Made by a program: the position numbers and the translations under genes
The notes under the pieces: model-generated
What the model saw: the letters and a program-made list of their open reading frames with translations, nothing else
What the model was told of the DNA's origin: nothing
Database searches by the model: none
Source of the DNA: Talpa occidentalis
Lineage: Eukaryota; Chordata; Mammalia; Eulipotyphla; Talpidae
NCBI RefSeq assembly: GCF_014898055.3
Contig: NW_023601543.1
Span: forward strand, 62,385,782-62,449,781
Length of the DNA: 64,000 nt
Direction: 5' to 3'
In this document: one piece after another, positions 23,340 through 36,339 of the stretch
Layout: each line of letters begins with the position of its first letter
Numbering within the stretch: position 1 is the stretch's first letter

Positions 23340-26080
23340 CTTCAAGAGTGAAAATTGGGTCAATGATCCAACTTCTGGGTTGAGATATCTTTCAAACTCA
23401 ACAACACACTTTAATTTTTTACCACTGAGTTTTTTTACTCTTGACTCAGTGTTCTTTCTACTAGTATATTGCAGTCCTGTACTTTGTGAACACCAAGGGG
23501 ATAGAAATAGCTTAATTTGATCTGAGGAGATTTAAAAACAATTCTTAGATACTTGAGATAAGTCTTATTAAGAAGGGGAGAAAAACCAAGCAAAGAGTTT
23601 GTACAAAGGCATTAGGGGCAGATGAAAGCCTCATCTTTCAAAAATGATAATTGTGGTTGTATAGGTGGATGTAGTATATGTCTAGATGGTGTTGAGAGAT
23701 TATATTGGAAAGATAAATAGATATGAGGTATTTATGTAACCAAATCTGGCTTCTGCAGAGTTGTTCTACTTATCGTTCTCCATCATTTTAGAGAATCTAA
23801 GAAATATGGGAAATAGAGGGCAAGTTTTTTGTCCTCCACATTTTAAAAGAAAGTGTGAGAATTGTCTTAATCAATTTGACAAATGAGTTATAATTTTAAA
23901 ACAATTGTCCACAATGCAGTAATTATTTACAAGGGTTGCAGTCAGAATACCAAAGCACAATTATTCATTAGTGAAATGCATTTGGATCACCTAGTTAGAG
24001 CAATGCTTGGGTATCATAGGAAGATACGTTACCATGTATATGTAAAATTAAATCAACATGAAGAGAAAGTTTTAAAGTGTGGCATTCTAGGCATATTGTG
24101 ATGATGAAGCAGTATATTTTATTGTTAAAGATCAAAGGAAAAATAAGACATTAGGTCAAGAAGTGATTAACAGTGAGAGCCATGTGGGCAGATTGCTGTA
24201 GAGCAGTGACTACTATCTAGGTGTTACATGCCTTGCATCTGGACCAGCTGCTGCAAAAGACCTTAGACAAGTCACTGAATGATTCAGAATCTGAATCTCA
24301 ACTTTACTTTCTTGAATTTTTTATTGACAAATATACAAATATAAGTAGATGTAATTTGATAAGCTTTTACAAGCTGAATACACTCTTGTTGGAACATTAC
24401 TAGAAACCCTCTTTGTATACTTCTATTTTTTATCTTTAAAAATAGGGGTAATACTGACATTTTCACTTTTTAGGAGTGCTGAGAAATGACAAAAGTGCCT
24501 TGCTGTATCTCAGATAGTGTTTTGCAAGTGAAATGAGATGACTCTTGCATTATGATTTAAATACAAGAAAGTGAGACCCATTTCCAATGTTGTATAGTCC
24601 AGAGAGTTTACATATGGTATCATTAATAAGCTTATTAAATTGTAGGTTTATGAGGAAGTACATCTGAAAACCCCAAAGCAAAAGACAAAAACAGTTGTCA
24701 AAAATTAATCATAAAGATGTGTAAGTGTAGTATATGTGATGTCTTACATAATGTTAGTTTCTATAAAGTGTCATTCTTGGGAGTCAGTAAAGTAAGTTGT
24801 ATGTTTTTGCATGTTCAACAGATGTGAAACCACTCTTTCTGGTTCGAGGATGTTGAAGGAATGGCAGCTCCCTGAAATAAAAGCAAGTTGCATATTGAAA
24901 ATAGCCACAAGTCTTGAATTCACCAACCCTTTCTGTTTAGGTTTTAAGAAGTCTGATATTGACTCTCTTTATATTAATCTATATGTTAGTAAATGCTTTT
25001 AGGACAGGAAATCCTCCTTTGTGATCCAAATACTATTAATTGAACAGTTCATTTCTTGCTAAGCAATTGTAAATGAATTTACATGTTCTTCTAGCACTTT
25101 TTGAAAAGAAGTTTCAGATTTATTGTGGTTAACAGATGAGTGCTTCTCATTTTAACAATACTAAGTCTAGTCACCATGATAATAATTCTGCATTTCTATG
25201 TTGCTTCCAAATTCTCTATCATCTCCCTCCACAGGTGTCTTATTGGCTCTTCTTAAGATCAGTTCTGAAAATTGCCTGTATATGAAAGATAGTAGGGTAA
25301 TTTCATTTGAATGTTCTTTTCTTTGATATTTAAACCAATCTGTGATGAGTTGGTAAGTTTAGTAAATCTTTCAATTATTTGGTGGTTTACTTGGGAAGTC
25401 CTTAATGTACACATAAATGTCTAAAGAATAAACAAAGCAACCATACTTGCAATAAGCACTTGACTGCTGCATGGAATTTTCAGAATTTAAAATAGAATTT
25501 GAAAATGAAATTGGAAGAAAAATTAGAACCAAGTGTTATTTAAAATTTTCATGTACATACTTGAGCATTTGAATGGTTCCCAGTTGGCTCCATGTAATCA
25601 GTGAATTCAGTGTGTTCCATTGCAGAAGGCCACCTCTGGGTCTGGAGATCAGCCTGAGATAGGGTAGAGGAGGACCAAATCAGCAAAGCACCTGTGACAC
25701 TGCTGCCCACAGTGTGTGCTACAGGAATCAGGGTTCCCTCATTTGTCATGTAACTCAGTTCCTTCAGGAAGGCAGCTGCTATTCTACATCTTCTGGACAA
25801 AGTTTAATTTAGTTAGCATTGACCTGTGCTCTTTGAGAGGTATGCAGTTAGATGTGTTTAAATGGAGGAGTGGGTTTTTTTCATATCAAAGAGAAACCTA
25901 GTCACTGGTAAGAAGGTCAGATCCAGGTTTGTGGTTACAGAGGGTATCTTAAATGTGAATGCAGTTGCGGTAATTTAAATTAAAACACATTCAGATCTTG
26001 AGTGAGGCTCTAGGTTAGCATGGCCCAAAATATGCCTCAAAGTATATTGGTTCTGTTTTTTTAAGACCCTCTACTTATTT
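23340..26080. other. Intronic DNA, nothing recognised
   Basis: About 2.7 kb of AT-rich intron without clear repeats. Short open frames have no coding signal. Confidence 0.5.
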
Positions 26081-26093
26081 TAGGGAAAACTAC

Positions 26094-26094
<1 letters not shown>

Positions 26095-26136
<42 letters not shown>

Positions 26137-26253
26137 TACAAGAACTGGGTACAGTCAGACCCTCACCGGCAGCTGGGGATCGAACCAGCGCTGCAGCAGC
26201 TGTGGGCAGCTTCTCAGCCCAGCGCTCAACTGCTGCACCACCAGGGGAGGCCC
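26095..26253 (-). mobile_element. A-type SINE with internal deletion
   Basis: Duplication TAGGGAAAACTACT (26081-26094 and 26254-26267). A (TTTA)n tail of about 12 units is followed by ACTGGGTACAGTCAG, which jumps directly to ACCCTCACC of the head. The middle of about 130 bp is missing. Confidence 0.9.
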
Positions 26254-26267
26254 TAGGGAAAACTACT

Positions 26268-27511
26268 CTTAATGAATTTTAACAAGTCTCTTTTTCCATT
26301 TGACCCTTCAGAACCTTAAATTTGCTGTTATGCATTGAGATTTTTAAAGATAAGGATATTGTAGAATGTTTCCTAAATTAACCTTACTCTCACAGAAACT
26401 TTGAGTATTAAAATATTTTGCTGGAATAGTGAATCCCAGAATATACCTTGAGAAATGTGATCAGGTTAAAACAAGACAAAAATATAAATTATTAAGTATT
26501 TCATGTGAATTGAAAGATGTACTTGGCATTCTTGAGCCATGATGACTGTTTAGAAGGAAAACAAATGAATAACAACAGTATGAAGTGAATGAAGATTGTT
26601 GAATGTTAAGCTCCAGAGTTCAGGTCACCAGCACCTCATGTGTCCACTTGAGGTGTGGGAGCTGGTGGTTGTCTCTTTCCTTTTGTAGACTTAAGGTCTT
26701 CATCTGCAAAATGAGGGGCTGCATCAAGTAACACCCAGAGTCATCTTTACATCTAACATTTTTAATTCTAGATGAGCCTTACCTTAACACAAGTTTTAGA
26801 TAATATATTGTGTACTTTGTTGCTTGGCAAAGAAAATATATTCTTCACTCTAGAGAAATAATAGTGGGCTCCTTTACAAGTTGAGGTTTACCAATTTCCC
26901 CTCAAATTCATGTATATGATATTCACTTAAAACAGGGTTTTCAGAGGTGTAGCATGGATAAAGTTAAATCCACCTGTATCTGTAAGCATTTGCTTTTTGA
27001 TTCTTAGGAATTTTTTCTGCTACTATGTGATAGATGTTGATTAGTGCTGCTAGTGAAAAGTTGGTCCTTTAAAATTCAAGTGCAATTAATGTACTTATTT
27101 CACTAAATACATGTTCCAGCTAATTTTTAAAAATATATGTTCTTGCCTCATGAAAATAGAATGCATTCTAAGATGTATTTATGTTACTTACCCATTTATT
27201 TAAAATATTTGTGGTAAAATGTCTTTAACATGAAATTTTCTATTTTTACCATTTTTAAGTGTATAGTTCAGTGGCTTTAAATTACATTCCCAATATTGTA
27301 TAACTATGTCTAAGATGTGCAGTAGCCTTTTTTCTAAGTGTGGTTTTGTTGTGACTTCAAATTGGTTGTATTTTATAGTACTTTTTATACCATGACACTT
27401 TTGTGCTACATTACAAAGGTATCATTACATAGATATTGTAGGAAGGAAGAGAAACCCTTGGTGTAGAATGGTTAAATGATTTAAGATTGTCCTGGTATTT
27501 ATATCTCTATT
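26268..27511. other. Intronic DNA, weak old-repeat traces
   Basis: AT-rich. A short MIR-like phrase (TTCATCTGCAAAATGAGG near 26699) is the only recognisable motif. Confidence 0.4.
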
Positions 27512-27528
27512 AAATCCTTATATCTCTA

Positions 27529-27664
27529 GGGACCTCCCCTGGTGGTGCAGGCGGTTGAGTGCCATGCTGTGAAGCTGTCTCTGGTGAATCCTCTCCCCCT
27601 CCCGCACATCTGGCCTGTACCTCCGTTTCTTGTGTAAATGAATAAATTTTTTTTTTAAAAGAAA
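27529..27664 (+). mobile_element. B-type SINE with internal deletion
   Basis: Duplication AAATCCTTATATCTCT / AAATCCTTTTATCTCT. The head runs to GTGAAGCTG and joins TCTCTGGTGAATCCTCTC of the tail half, removing the B box and middle. Confidence 0.88.
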
Positions 27665-28433
27665 AAATCCTTTTATCTCTAAATCCTTTGGTAGATGTTG
27701 TAGATTTTGATCTGATTGGTCAGAACTGAAATCAGCAAGTATCTTATTTCATAACTGCTTTTGTTAGGCACAGGTATTCCACTGCCACATCATCCTCTTA
27801 AGGTAACGAGTATTTCAGGCACAAGAAATGTAGAGGTATGTCTGATATTTGTTGCCTTACCCTTTCCTTCTAGGCACTGGTCTTTCTGGTGATCTCAGGT
27901 CACTACTTTATATTTCTCTATTGCTCATAATTTGGATTTGACAATAGGACTGGAACCTGGTAGGTTCATCAGGAACAAACCTTTCTTCCACTCTGGAAAT
28001 GCTGTGTTTCACATGTTTTCTCCCTCTTGCTCCTGATTGTTAGTTTTCAGTCTTTTGGGTAAATGAAGTTACTTTTCCCTACAGAAAGATTGGGGACCCA
28101 TCTAATTCCCTATTTGAGGAAGCCCCAGACCGTTGGAGCTAATAGTGTTGAGTTTAGAACTAGAGCACACATGTTCTGATCTCCAGTCAGAGAAGATGAT
28201 TGTCCTGTCATGATCAATGAAATGGAGAGGAATGAGGTCAATAGAAAAACCTATGAGGAAACCTCCAGTGCCTTATGTTTTTTCCCTAAAGTTAGAATTT
28301 AGAACTTGTCAGAATGGGAGTATTTATCTACTTCTAACCCTCTCTATCCTCCAAAAATGAGGAAACAGGTGCAGAGTGACTATGACTCAAAAGTATATAA
28401 GCCATCAGTCACAAAGCCAGAAATGTATACCCA

Positions 28434-28757
28434 GGGCCTCCCCGGTGGTGCAGCGGTTGAGCACCGGGTTGCGAAGCTGCCTGCGGCCTCTGCGGCGCCG
28501 GTTCGATCCCCGGCTGCTCCCGGGCCACCGGAGGAGGGTCCCACATGGCGCACAGACCACAGATCTCTCCTGCCACCCGCTGCTCCCCTCCGCAGTGTAC
28601 TTCAGTCCTTCTGCCTGCTCTGCTCCCCACTCTGGCTCTGGTGAATTCTCTCACCCTCCGGCACTTCTGACTGTACCCAGTGCATGTATAAACAAACAAA
28701 CAAACAAACAAACAAATAAATAAATAAATACATGCCTCTTTATAAAAAAAAAAAAAG
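28434..28757 (+). mobile_element. A-type SINE, full length
   Basis: Duplication AAATGTATACCCA (28421-28433 and 28758-28770). Intact A- and B-box regions. The tail is (AAAC)n, (AAAT)n, then ATACATGCCTCTTTATAA and an A run, so this is the third copy with the variant tail. Both strands have open frames that are SINE-derived. Confidence 0.93.
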
Positions 28758-29305
28758 AAATGTATACCCACATCATATTGGCTCTTGCTCTCATGCCAGA
28801 TAGATGAGAGTGTGACTCTGTGTTGCCTCTGCCAGTTTATTTTCCAATAAGCTACCTGGTACACTTGTTGCTTCCATGTTATGTACAATTACTCCAGAAG
28901 AAATATTTTTGGTATTCTGCTTCTGCTTCACCTTTTAAAGCAATTAAAAGGCAAAATGTTTTTAGTGCCACTTAATAGTGTAGTCATTCAGCAGAAAAGA
29001 AACTTAAATCGATATACAGTGTTAATGTCACTTTCGTAAGTTTGAAATTGTTTTTCAATTTAGCTTTGAATATAACAGATGCTTTCTACAAAATTCTCTC
29101 TACAGTTCTCTTATCAGTGAATACTTAACTATACACTACTTTGAAAGGAAAGCCCAAAATACTATCAAATGTAAATAAAGCATGTAATGCACCTGAAGCC
29201 TATAAAATTTTCTGATACATACAACAGGAGAGTTTTTGCTTCTATAAAAGGGGTTGGATAACTTTAACAAGGAACCTTGGGCTTATGCCTGATATAGATG
29301 TGAAG

Positions 29306-29530
29306 TGTAGCATAATGATTAAAAAAGTTATGAACTCTGGACCTGGAATTTTCTCACCTGAATTCTGATTCAAACCAGGTAGCTCTTTGGCTATAGCCAC
29401 GTTATTTAACTTCGCTGTATCTCGTTTTCCTCATCTGTAAAATGAGAATAAAGACACTACCCATCTAATAGAGTTATGATAATTAAATGAGTTACCAGGG
29501 CCAGCAAGTCTTAAGAAAAGTGTAATACTA
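29306..29530 (+). repeat. MIR element
   Basis: GTAGCATAATGATTAAAAAA, CTCATCTGTAAAATGAGAAT and TAATTAAATGAGTTACC are the conserved MIR blocks in sense order. Confidence 0.85.
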
Positions 29531-29539
29531 ATATTGTGC

Positions 29540-32500
29540 TAATAAGACTAATACAATACCTGTAACTAGTAACTTTATTGTTGTTGTTGCTCTTATTAGA
29601 AGATTATGGTGAATGTGACATATGAATGGATAATCCTTTTGTGCTTCTCAGATTAAGTACACTGTTTTTGACTTATAGAAGCCTTTTAAGAAATAAATAT
29701 GTTAATAAGAATTAAGCCAATATTCATGTATTTTGTGTTGTTGAAAGAGTATTTTCTAGCCCAGATGGTTCCATTAAGCCAACTTAATTCCTTGATCAAT
29801 TATCTGTACCACATAGTTAAACCACTTATAACTTCTTTCTATGTTCATATTTATTAACCTGAAGGTATTTTCATTGGAATTTTTTCTGTGTAAATATGAA
29901 AACCAGACTTTTAAAAACATCATATTTTATGATAGCTTCCACCATTCTGTTTTCTTTCCACTAGAATGATATTTTTTTCTTTAGTATTATATACCAATAT
30001 ACTAACCAACGTAGAATTTCTTAAAGGAAGCATTATTATGACTTCCTCATTATTATGCTTCATTTAATATGCATTCTTGTTTTCCTGGCCATTATTTCTA
30101 CCAAATTCCTTCCACCTAGATGTTGTTGTTAACACCATTTTCCTCAAAACATCTAAATAACTATAGAGTCAGAGTGTAAGCAGGGGTAGATTGTGGCTCA
30201 TTAAACTGTGAGTGATGGTGTCCCTGCAGTGAAGTTCCTGATGCCAAGGAGAATAGCATGACTGAGGCTTAGAGTAAAAACCAAGATGGTTCTGTATGAA
30301 GAGTTAAAAAGGTGGAAAAAAGGAGGAAAGATAAAATGGTTTTGAAAATGCTCCAAAGTCACAGAGAGGAAACTTCAACAGGTCAGGAAAGCCAATGTTC
30401 AGTTAGGCTATAAAGAAGACTCACTGAAAGTTAAGGGGAACCAAAAAGGATTGGTATGGATGTTTTCCAAATATGCATTGTTTCTGATCACTTCTATTCT
30501 AGGCAAAGATGTAAATATAGCATTTCACTTTTTAAAGAACACATTGTTGAAGCTATTCTCTTGCTTAGCAATGACTTCCTGGTTTATGGTACGAGTCTCT
30601 CCAAGATTTTAGATAAGGCAATAAAAGCAGAATTGCTCTAATGACTTTATCATTATGTTTTGTGGTTGATAGTTTAATTTATTTAATGTTTTATTAAGAT
30701 TGAAAAACATTAAGCATTGTATATTTGAATCAAGTACTAATCCAAACCAGCAAGCATCTGTTGCCATTCATGCTTATCTCTATTCTGTGAAAAGCAATAT
30801 TATGGTAAGGTTAAGAGTATCTTGAGCAGTGATTGAAATAGTAATCTTTGCTAATTCCACTGAACACCACAACCATCTGTATTTTCTGATCACTATAATA
30901 CATTTTACCTACTACAGTTAAGGTTTAGGCCGAGTGATCCCTTTTAAAAAGAATTTTTACCCTTGATTAATAGTATATTACCTATAGATGAGATTTTTTT
31001 TGCTTAATATGATTTCTTTAGCTGGTGTTGAGATCCATTTTATCTAAGAGGTTAAAAGCAGCAGATGTATATTATTTTGGATTTTTTATGTTACATATCA
31101 GTTAAGTATTTGTGGTAAATCAGAGGAATAAAACAAGTTCAAAAATCCAGTCTGTTAAATGGAAGTGACAAACTACAATCTCATTAAGAACAGTAACTGC
31201 ATTTGTGTGCTGTGGAAGTACCAAAATTTTTCACAAATGGAATAGTAATGGTTTTTTTGATGTGCTCCCTGGAAAGAATTGTAGTCTTTCATTTTTTTCA
31301 ATTGATAAGCTCTTTGTTATTCAGTGCATTCAGTGTTATTTACTAATAATGTTACAGTCAAAATAAAATTGGGCTGTGCAATGGAACTCATTTCTTCTCT
31401 GTTATAGCTGGCTCTGTGAAATATGTTTGAAGAAACTCTAATTGCCTACAGCCCTACAATGAATTGCACACCAGATGTACTGTTTTAAAGTCTTGGTTCT
31501 TGGTATGCATTTTTTACCTTCTACTTCAGTATTAGCCTTTCCTTTGGAGCACTTAATGTTAAACAGTATAAATGTGTCTTTCTAGGCAACATAATTGGAT
31601 TCTCATTTTTATCTCAATGAAGAAAGCAAGGTCAGCATCAGCTTTGCATTTTTTTCTCAGGCTATTCCTTGAGTGGGGTCAGAATTGGGTCAAGGGCAAG
31701 AATATTCTTTTTTGTTAAAATTTAGTCGTAGAATGATGACATATTTTAGACAAAAATACTTTTGAAAAATTATATTTTAAGTAGTATTCAAGTGATATTA
31801 TTTTAATCCTTTTGTTATTACTTCTGACAAGAGCACTTTTCTATTAGCTTTTCACATTTTTGCTCTGCAACTATGAAGTATTTGATTTTATGAGGACCTG
31901 GGAGGAACTAGGAAGTGAGCCCATGACCTCAGCTAATTAGTTAGACATCTTATGTAGGATTAGTTCTGTCTGAGTCCCATTAAGTGAATTTAACTTTCTC
32001 AGCTTTTGGGTAACATTTGTCCTCATCAACAAATCTGTCTCTGCCCTGAGTCTTCTGGATTCTGATCTCCAGTCTGGTTAACCCTGTGAATGCCTTCCCT
32101 CTCTTGGCAGTGGACAAGTAACTAGCTAACAGTCTTCTGTGAGTTCCTCCTAGAGCAGCTGCTACTAAGAGCTTTCCTTCTGGAGTCTTCTTTAAGGGAC
32201 AGGCACTCTTGAAGGCTGCTTGTGTTGTTAGTGATTACTGGCAGCTAACATCGAAGAAGAGAGAGGGTCACTGGCCAGTACCAAGTGAGTTGAGGGATTC
32301 TAGAATGGGAAGAGAGTCAATGCCAAAGGTCAACTTTCTTGAATGCCTTATTTCGCCAGAGGACTAGCTCAGGCTTTGGCCTGAAAAGGATTCACAGAGG
32401 CTCATCTAATTTACTAAGTTCCCTTTAGTAGTGATTGTGCTTCAGCGGCTAGGCCCAAGCTAATAGGGAAATTATATGCTACATGATCTTGATGTCATTG

Positions 32501-33350
32501 TATTCTGACCTAAGGAAGGGTGCCAAACAAGTCCAATATAACTCAGTCAAGAATTCTTGTTGTTTCTTCACAAAATATTGCCTGAATTTATTTAACATTT
32601 CAGGGAAAGAAAAGGGTCTGTTTATGGGGTTGAGATGGTGATGGTTCACCTACTTATACCAAATGGGATTAAAAATAGTAGACAGGAGAAATAGTCCTAA
32701 ATCAATCATATTTTGTTAAGCTTTTTGCTTAAGGACAACTTATATGTGGAGATTTTGAATTATTTAATTTGGAAATTAAAAGATTTCCTATTCGGTGGCA
32801 TTCCTTCAGAAACAATGAATCTTTGTAAGAATTGCCAAAGTACTAGTAATGAAAAATCTTGGATGGGATCATGGAACAGAAAAGGGACATTTAGGTAAAA
32901 AATAAGGAAATCTGAATATGGATTTTATGTTATACTGGTGTATTATATTTGATGTAACAAATGTACCATTCTAATGGAAGATGTTAATACTTGGGTACCG
33001 GGTATATAGGAACTATGTATTATCTCTGTAATTTTTCTGAAAATCCAAACCTATTCTATGAAGTAGTTTATTTAAAGAAAAAGTATCAAGAGATAGTCTA
33101 ATTTTCTCTTTACATGATCTCTTGGTAATGTGAAAAAAATGTTTAAGAAGAGCACATAGTAATGTTCGTTGAGATCTAGACTCTGATAATCTTAGAAATG
33201 CAGTATTAATTTTTTGACAAGTACAATTCCTAATTAGAACTGACTCACCGAATTTATCTATAACAGAATTTAAGCGGTAAGAAAAAGTCATTTTAACAAT
33301 GTCATACGCTGTAAACCACCTAGATGATTGAGAACAATACTTTGGGAGGG
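29540..33350. other. Long repeat-free intronic stretch
   Basis: About 3.8 kb with no repeat I can recognise, the longest such stretch in the window. No coding exon or splice-flanked open frame is evident. Confidence 0.45.
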
Positions 33351-33354
33351 CATG

Positions 33355-33585
33355 TAAGTGAGGAGTGGGCAATCTATTTCTGTAAAGTGCCAGATAGTAA
33401 ATATTTTAGGCTTTACAGGCCATATAGTTTCTGTTACAAGCACTCAACTCTCCTGTTGTAGCAAAAAGCAGTCATAGGCAATACATAAAAAAATACATGT
33501 ATCTGTATTCCAGTAAAACTATATTTACTGAAACAGGTGGCAATTTTGATTTGCGTTGCCCAGCTCTGTTAGGTGCACCATAATT
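33355..33585 (+). repeat. hAT-Charlie-type DNA transposon remnant
   Basis: GTGGGCAATCTATTTCTGTAA, GCCAGATAGTAAATATTTTA and CCAGTAAAACTATATTTACT match the well-known non-autonomous repeat with that order. Exact family name is not assigned. Confidence 0.65.
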
Positions 33586-33619
33586 TCTCCTTTAAAAATT
33601 CATAAAGAACTGCAATCAG

Positions 33620-33891
33620 GGGCTCCCTGGTGGCACAGGGGTTAAGACGCAACCTATGAAGCAATCCGCAGCCACTGCAGCACAAGTTCGATTCCTGGCC
33701 GGCCAGGGAGAAACCCACATGGTGGGACAGACCTCTCCTGTCTTGCCCGCTGCTCCCCTCAGCAGTGTACTTCGGTCCGTCTGCCTGTTCTATTCCCCAC
33801 TCTGTCTCTGGTGAATCCTCTCACCCCCCCGTGCATCTCTGGCCTGTACCCCAATTCTTGTCTAAAAATAAGTAAATCTTTAAAAAAAAAT
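33620..33891 (+). mobile_element. B-type SINE
   Basis: Perfect duplication AACTGCAATCAG (33608-33619 and 33892-33903). Starts GGGCTCCCTGGTGG, has GTTCGATTCC as a B box and an AAGTAAATCTTTAAAA tail. Confidence 0.93.
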
Positions 33892-34689
33892 AACTGCAAT
33901 CAGAGCTAGATGGAATAATACTGTTTTTCATCTGTTTTTGAGGAGAGTCAAAACACAGCAATGCAGGAATAAATGTTATGTGGGTCATTGTGCTTTGGAA
34001 ACTTCAAGGGGTGGTGTGTGTATGCGAGTGTATGTCTGTGTATATGTGTGTATCTGAATTCAGGGTAATTTATTAACCATGCTCTAAGGTTTAATTTGAT
34101 TATGGTCTTTGTGTTGGTTCATTTTTACTAATTGTTTTCCTGTAGGGAAACCCTATACCACTTCTTTCAATCAAATTTCTAACCAGAACTTTAAGTGATA
34201 TTTCCTAAAGTGTGTGACTGGTATTGTGGTAGACTTTTTGATTTTAGGAAGTATACCCCAAGAAATCTTTACATAAACAGTAATAAACTGAAAGAATTCT
34301 CTGTAGTGTTCTTTCAGTCTTAACTGATTAATGCCTTTGAGAACATCTAAATGTGGTTTTAATATAACATTGGCTACCAACATAGCCTCTTTTTTTTGCA
34401 ACTAAGAGTAATCCTTAAGCTGACAGCATTTTGAAGGAAGGCAACAGTCCCTACCTAGAATTTTATAATGGTATGATTTTAGTTGTATTTATTTTTAAGA
34501 TCACCTTCTATTTATGGCAAATGATACCTTTTTCCCTTACTGGAAGTGGTATGATTTTAAAGAAACTAAATTTAAATAAAAAGGGTTGATTTAAAGACAA
34601 TTTCCTAAAGAAAGAGATCTTAATTATAGGAAGGATTTCATGTGATGCTGACTCGGGGCTGCTAGGGAAGGAATGCAGGTGGGCTCTAG

Positions 34690-34995
34690 AGTTATGCACA
34701 CTTTGGGGCTAATAGCCTCCAAAGAAATGAACCTTTAGTTATATACCCACAAGGAGCTGAAGCCAGTGAGTGACTTAAGTGAACTTGGAAGTGAATTCTT
34801 CCCCAGAGCCTCTAGACAAGAGCCCAGCCTGACTGACACTTTGATATCAGTTTGTGAGACCTGAGGTATAGAACCTAGCTGTATAGAACCTGGCTGAGCT
34901 TTCTGAGCTCCTAACCTACGGAAACATCATGAATAGGTGTTATTTTAAGATGCTAGATGTGTGGTAGTTTGTTATGCAACAGAAAACTGATACAG
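34690..34995 (+). mobile_element. MaLR/MLT-like LTR tail
   Basis: TATTTTAAGATGCTAGATGTG, GTAGTTTGTTATGCAACAG and AAAACTGATACAG match the conserved 3' end of MLT1-type LTRs. The 5' edge is not defined. Confidence 0.6.
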
Positions 34996-35004
34996 CCTAC
35001 AGGC

Positions 35005-35710
35005 TTCTTTATTATTTCTCTTCAACTATTAGCATGACCCTTCCTCCAACACCACTTCTTCCCCCCCCCCCCAAACAGAGGTGTTTTGGGAAAACCCATT
35101 AGTTTCAGTAGTAGTCTAAAGTAGGTTTTCAGGTTATTCCTGTTATGGTGATAGGGAGATCTTTTCCCAGGGTGTAGCATGGCTGACTTGACAGAATCAA
35201 GCATTGCCTAAGAATGTCTCAAAACCACTGTGCTTACAGAAGTTAGTTGAATTTTGCTGTTTCTTAGACTTTAAATTTTCATTATTTGGTAGAAATCACC
35301 CAGCATACAATACAAGAAGCAGAATCAAGACACTTCAGATTAGAGAAAGGGAATGAAACAGGAAAACAGAGTGCTGCCTACAGATTAAGAAAAGTAGATT
35401 TCATGGGCATGCTCAGGCTAAGAAAAGAACCATTGCAAATCAAAGTAAGTCCAAAAGAAGACCAAAATGGTGACAGGAGAGAAATCTGTTGAAAATGACT
35501 AAGCAATAGCTTCCTATTCTAGCCTATAAACTCAGTTCTTTGTGCATTTTTCTAAAGCTGTTCCTTGACCATAATAAAATCTCCGACTGCTCAGTCAGAT
35601 GACGGTCGAATGTCTTTTATGTACCTAATGACACCATACTGACCACTTGCTGAGTATTTCTTCAAAATTAACTTTTCTTTATTGGCAATAATGGTTGGCA
35701 CAAGATCCAG
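35005..35710. other. Intronic DNA, nothing recognised
   Basis: AT-rich with a C-run near 35057-35070. No repeat or coding signal was identified. Confidence 0.4.
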
Positions 35711-35714
35711 CATG

Positions 35715-35965
35715 GATAGTGGAAAAGCCCACAGACCTTAAAACCAGGCAGATTTTTACATTAAAACCCTAGCTCTGCAATGTATGGGACACTGGATATG
35801 ATTTTTATATTAATCACAGTTCTTGTATGCAAAATGGGAATAATATGCAAAATGGGAATTTTTCCTGTGTGTTTCTTCTAGAGCTATTGAGAAAATTGCA
35901 TGAGATCTTTTACAAAGCTCCTAGTAGAGTGCTTGCTTGGCAAACTGTAGGTAGCCAACAAAGGG
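35715..35965 (+). repeat. MIR element
   Basis: GATAGTGGAAAAGCCCACAG, AACCCTAGCTCTGCAATG, TGCAAAATGGGAATAATATG and GTAGAGTGCTTG follow MIR order, with a short local repeat of TATGCAAAATGGGAAT. Confidence 0.75.
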
Positions 35966-36339
35966 TACTGCTGCTGCTATTGTCATCATCAGGGCAAGTC
36001 TAGGAAGACAACTCCTTCAAAAGCCCTCAAGGAAATGGAAGGATGAGAAGTGTGCAGGGGACACAATACATTGAAAATAATGGTCCCCACAATGGTAAAT
36101 AGAGGGCTGGAGATATATGCCTTGACATTATTTATCCCCTTTTAATATACTTTATAATTTACTTACTGATTATGCTTATTGTTTGTATATTTCTTCATGT
36201 TCATGACACCCAATAATAAAAAACTTGAGTTTAAATCTCTTATTTTGTACTTGCCTGCCCTGCCTATTCTATTTCATTTCAAATGTTCTTTTTCTTATAT
36301 GATTATTTGTCACTCCCCTCCCCTCCCCATTTGTTTTGG

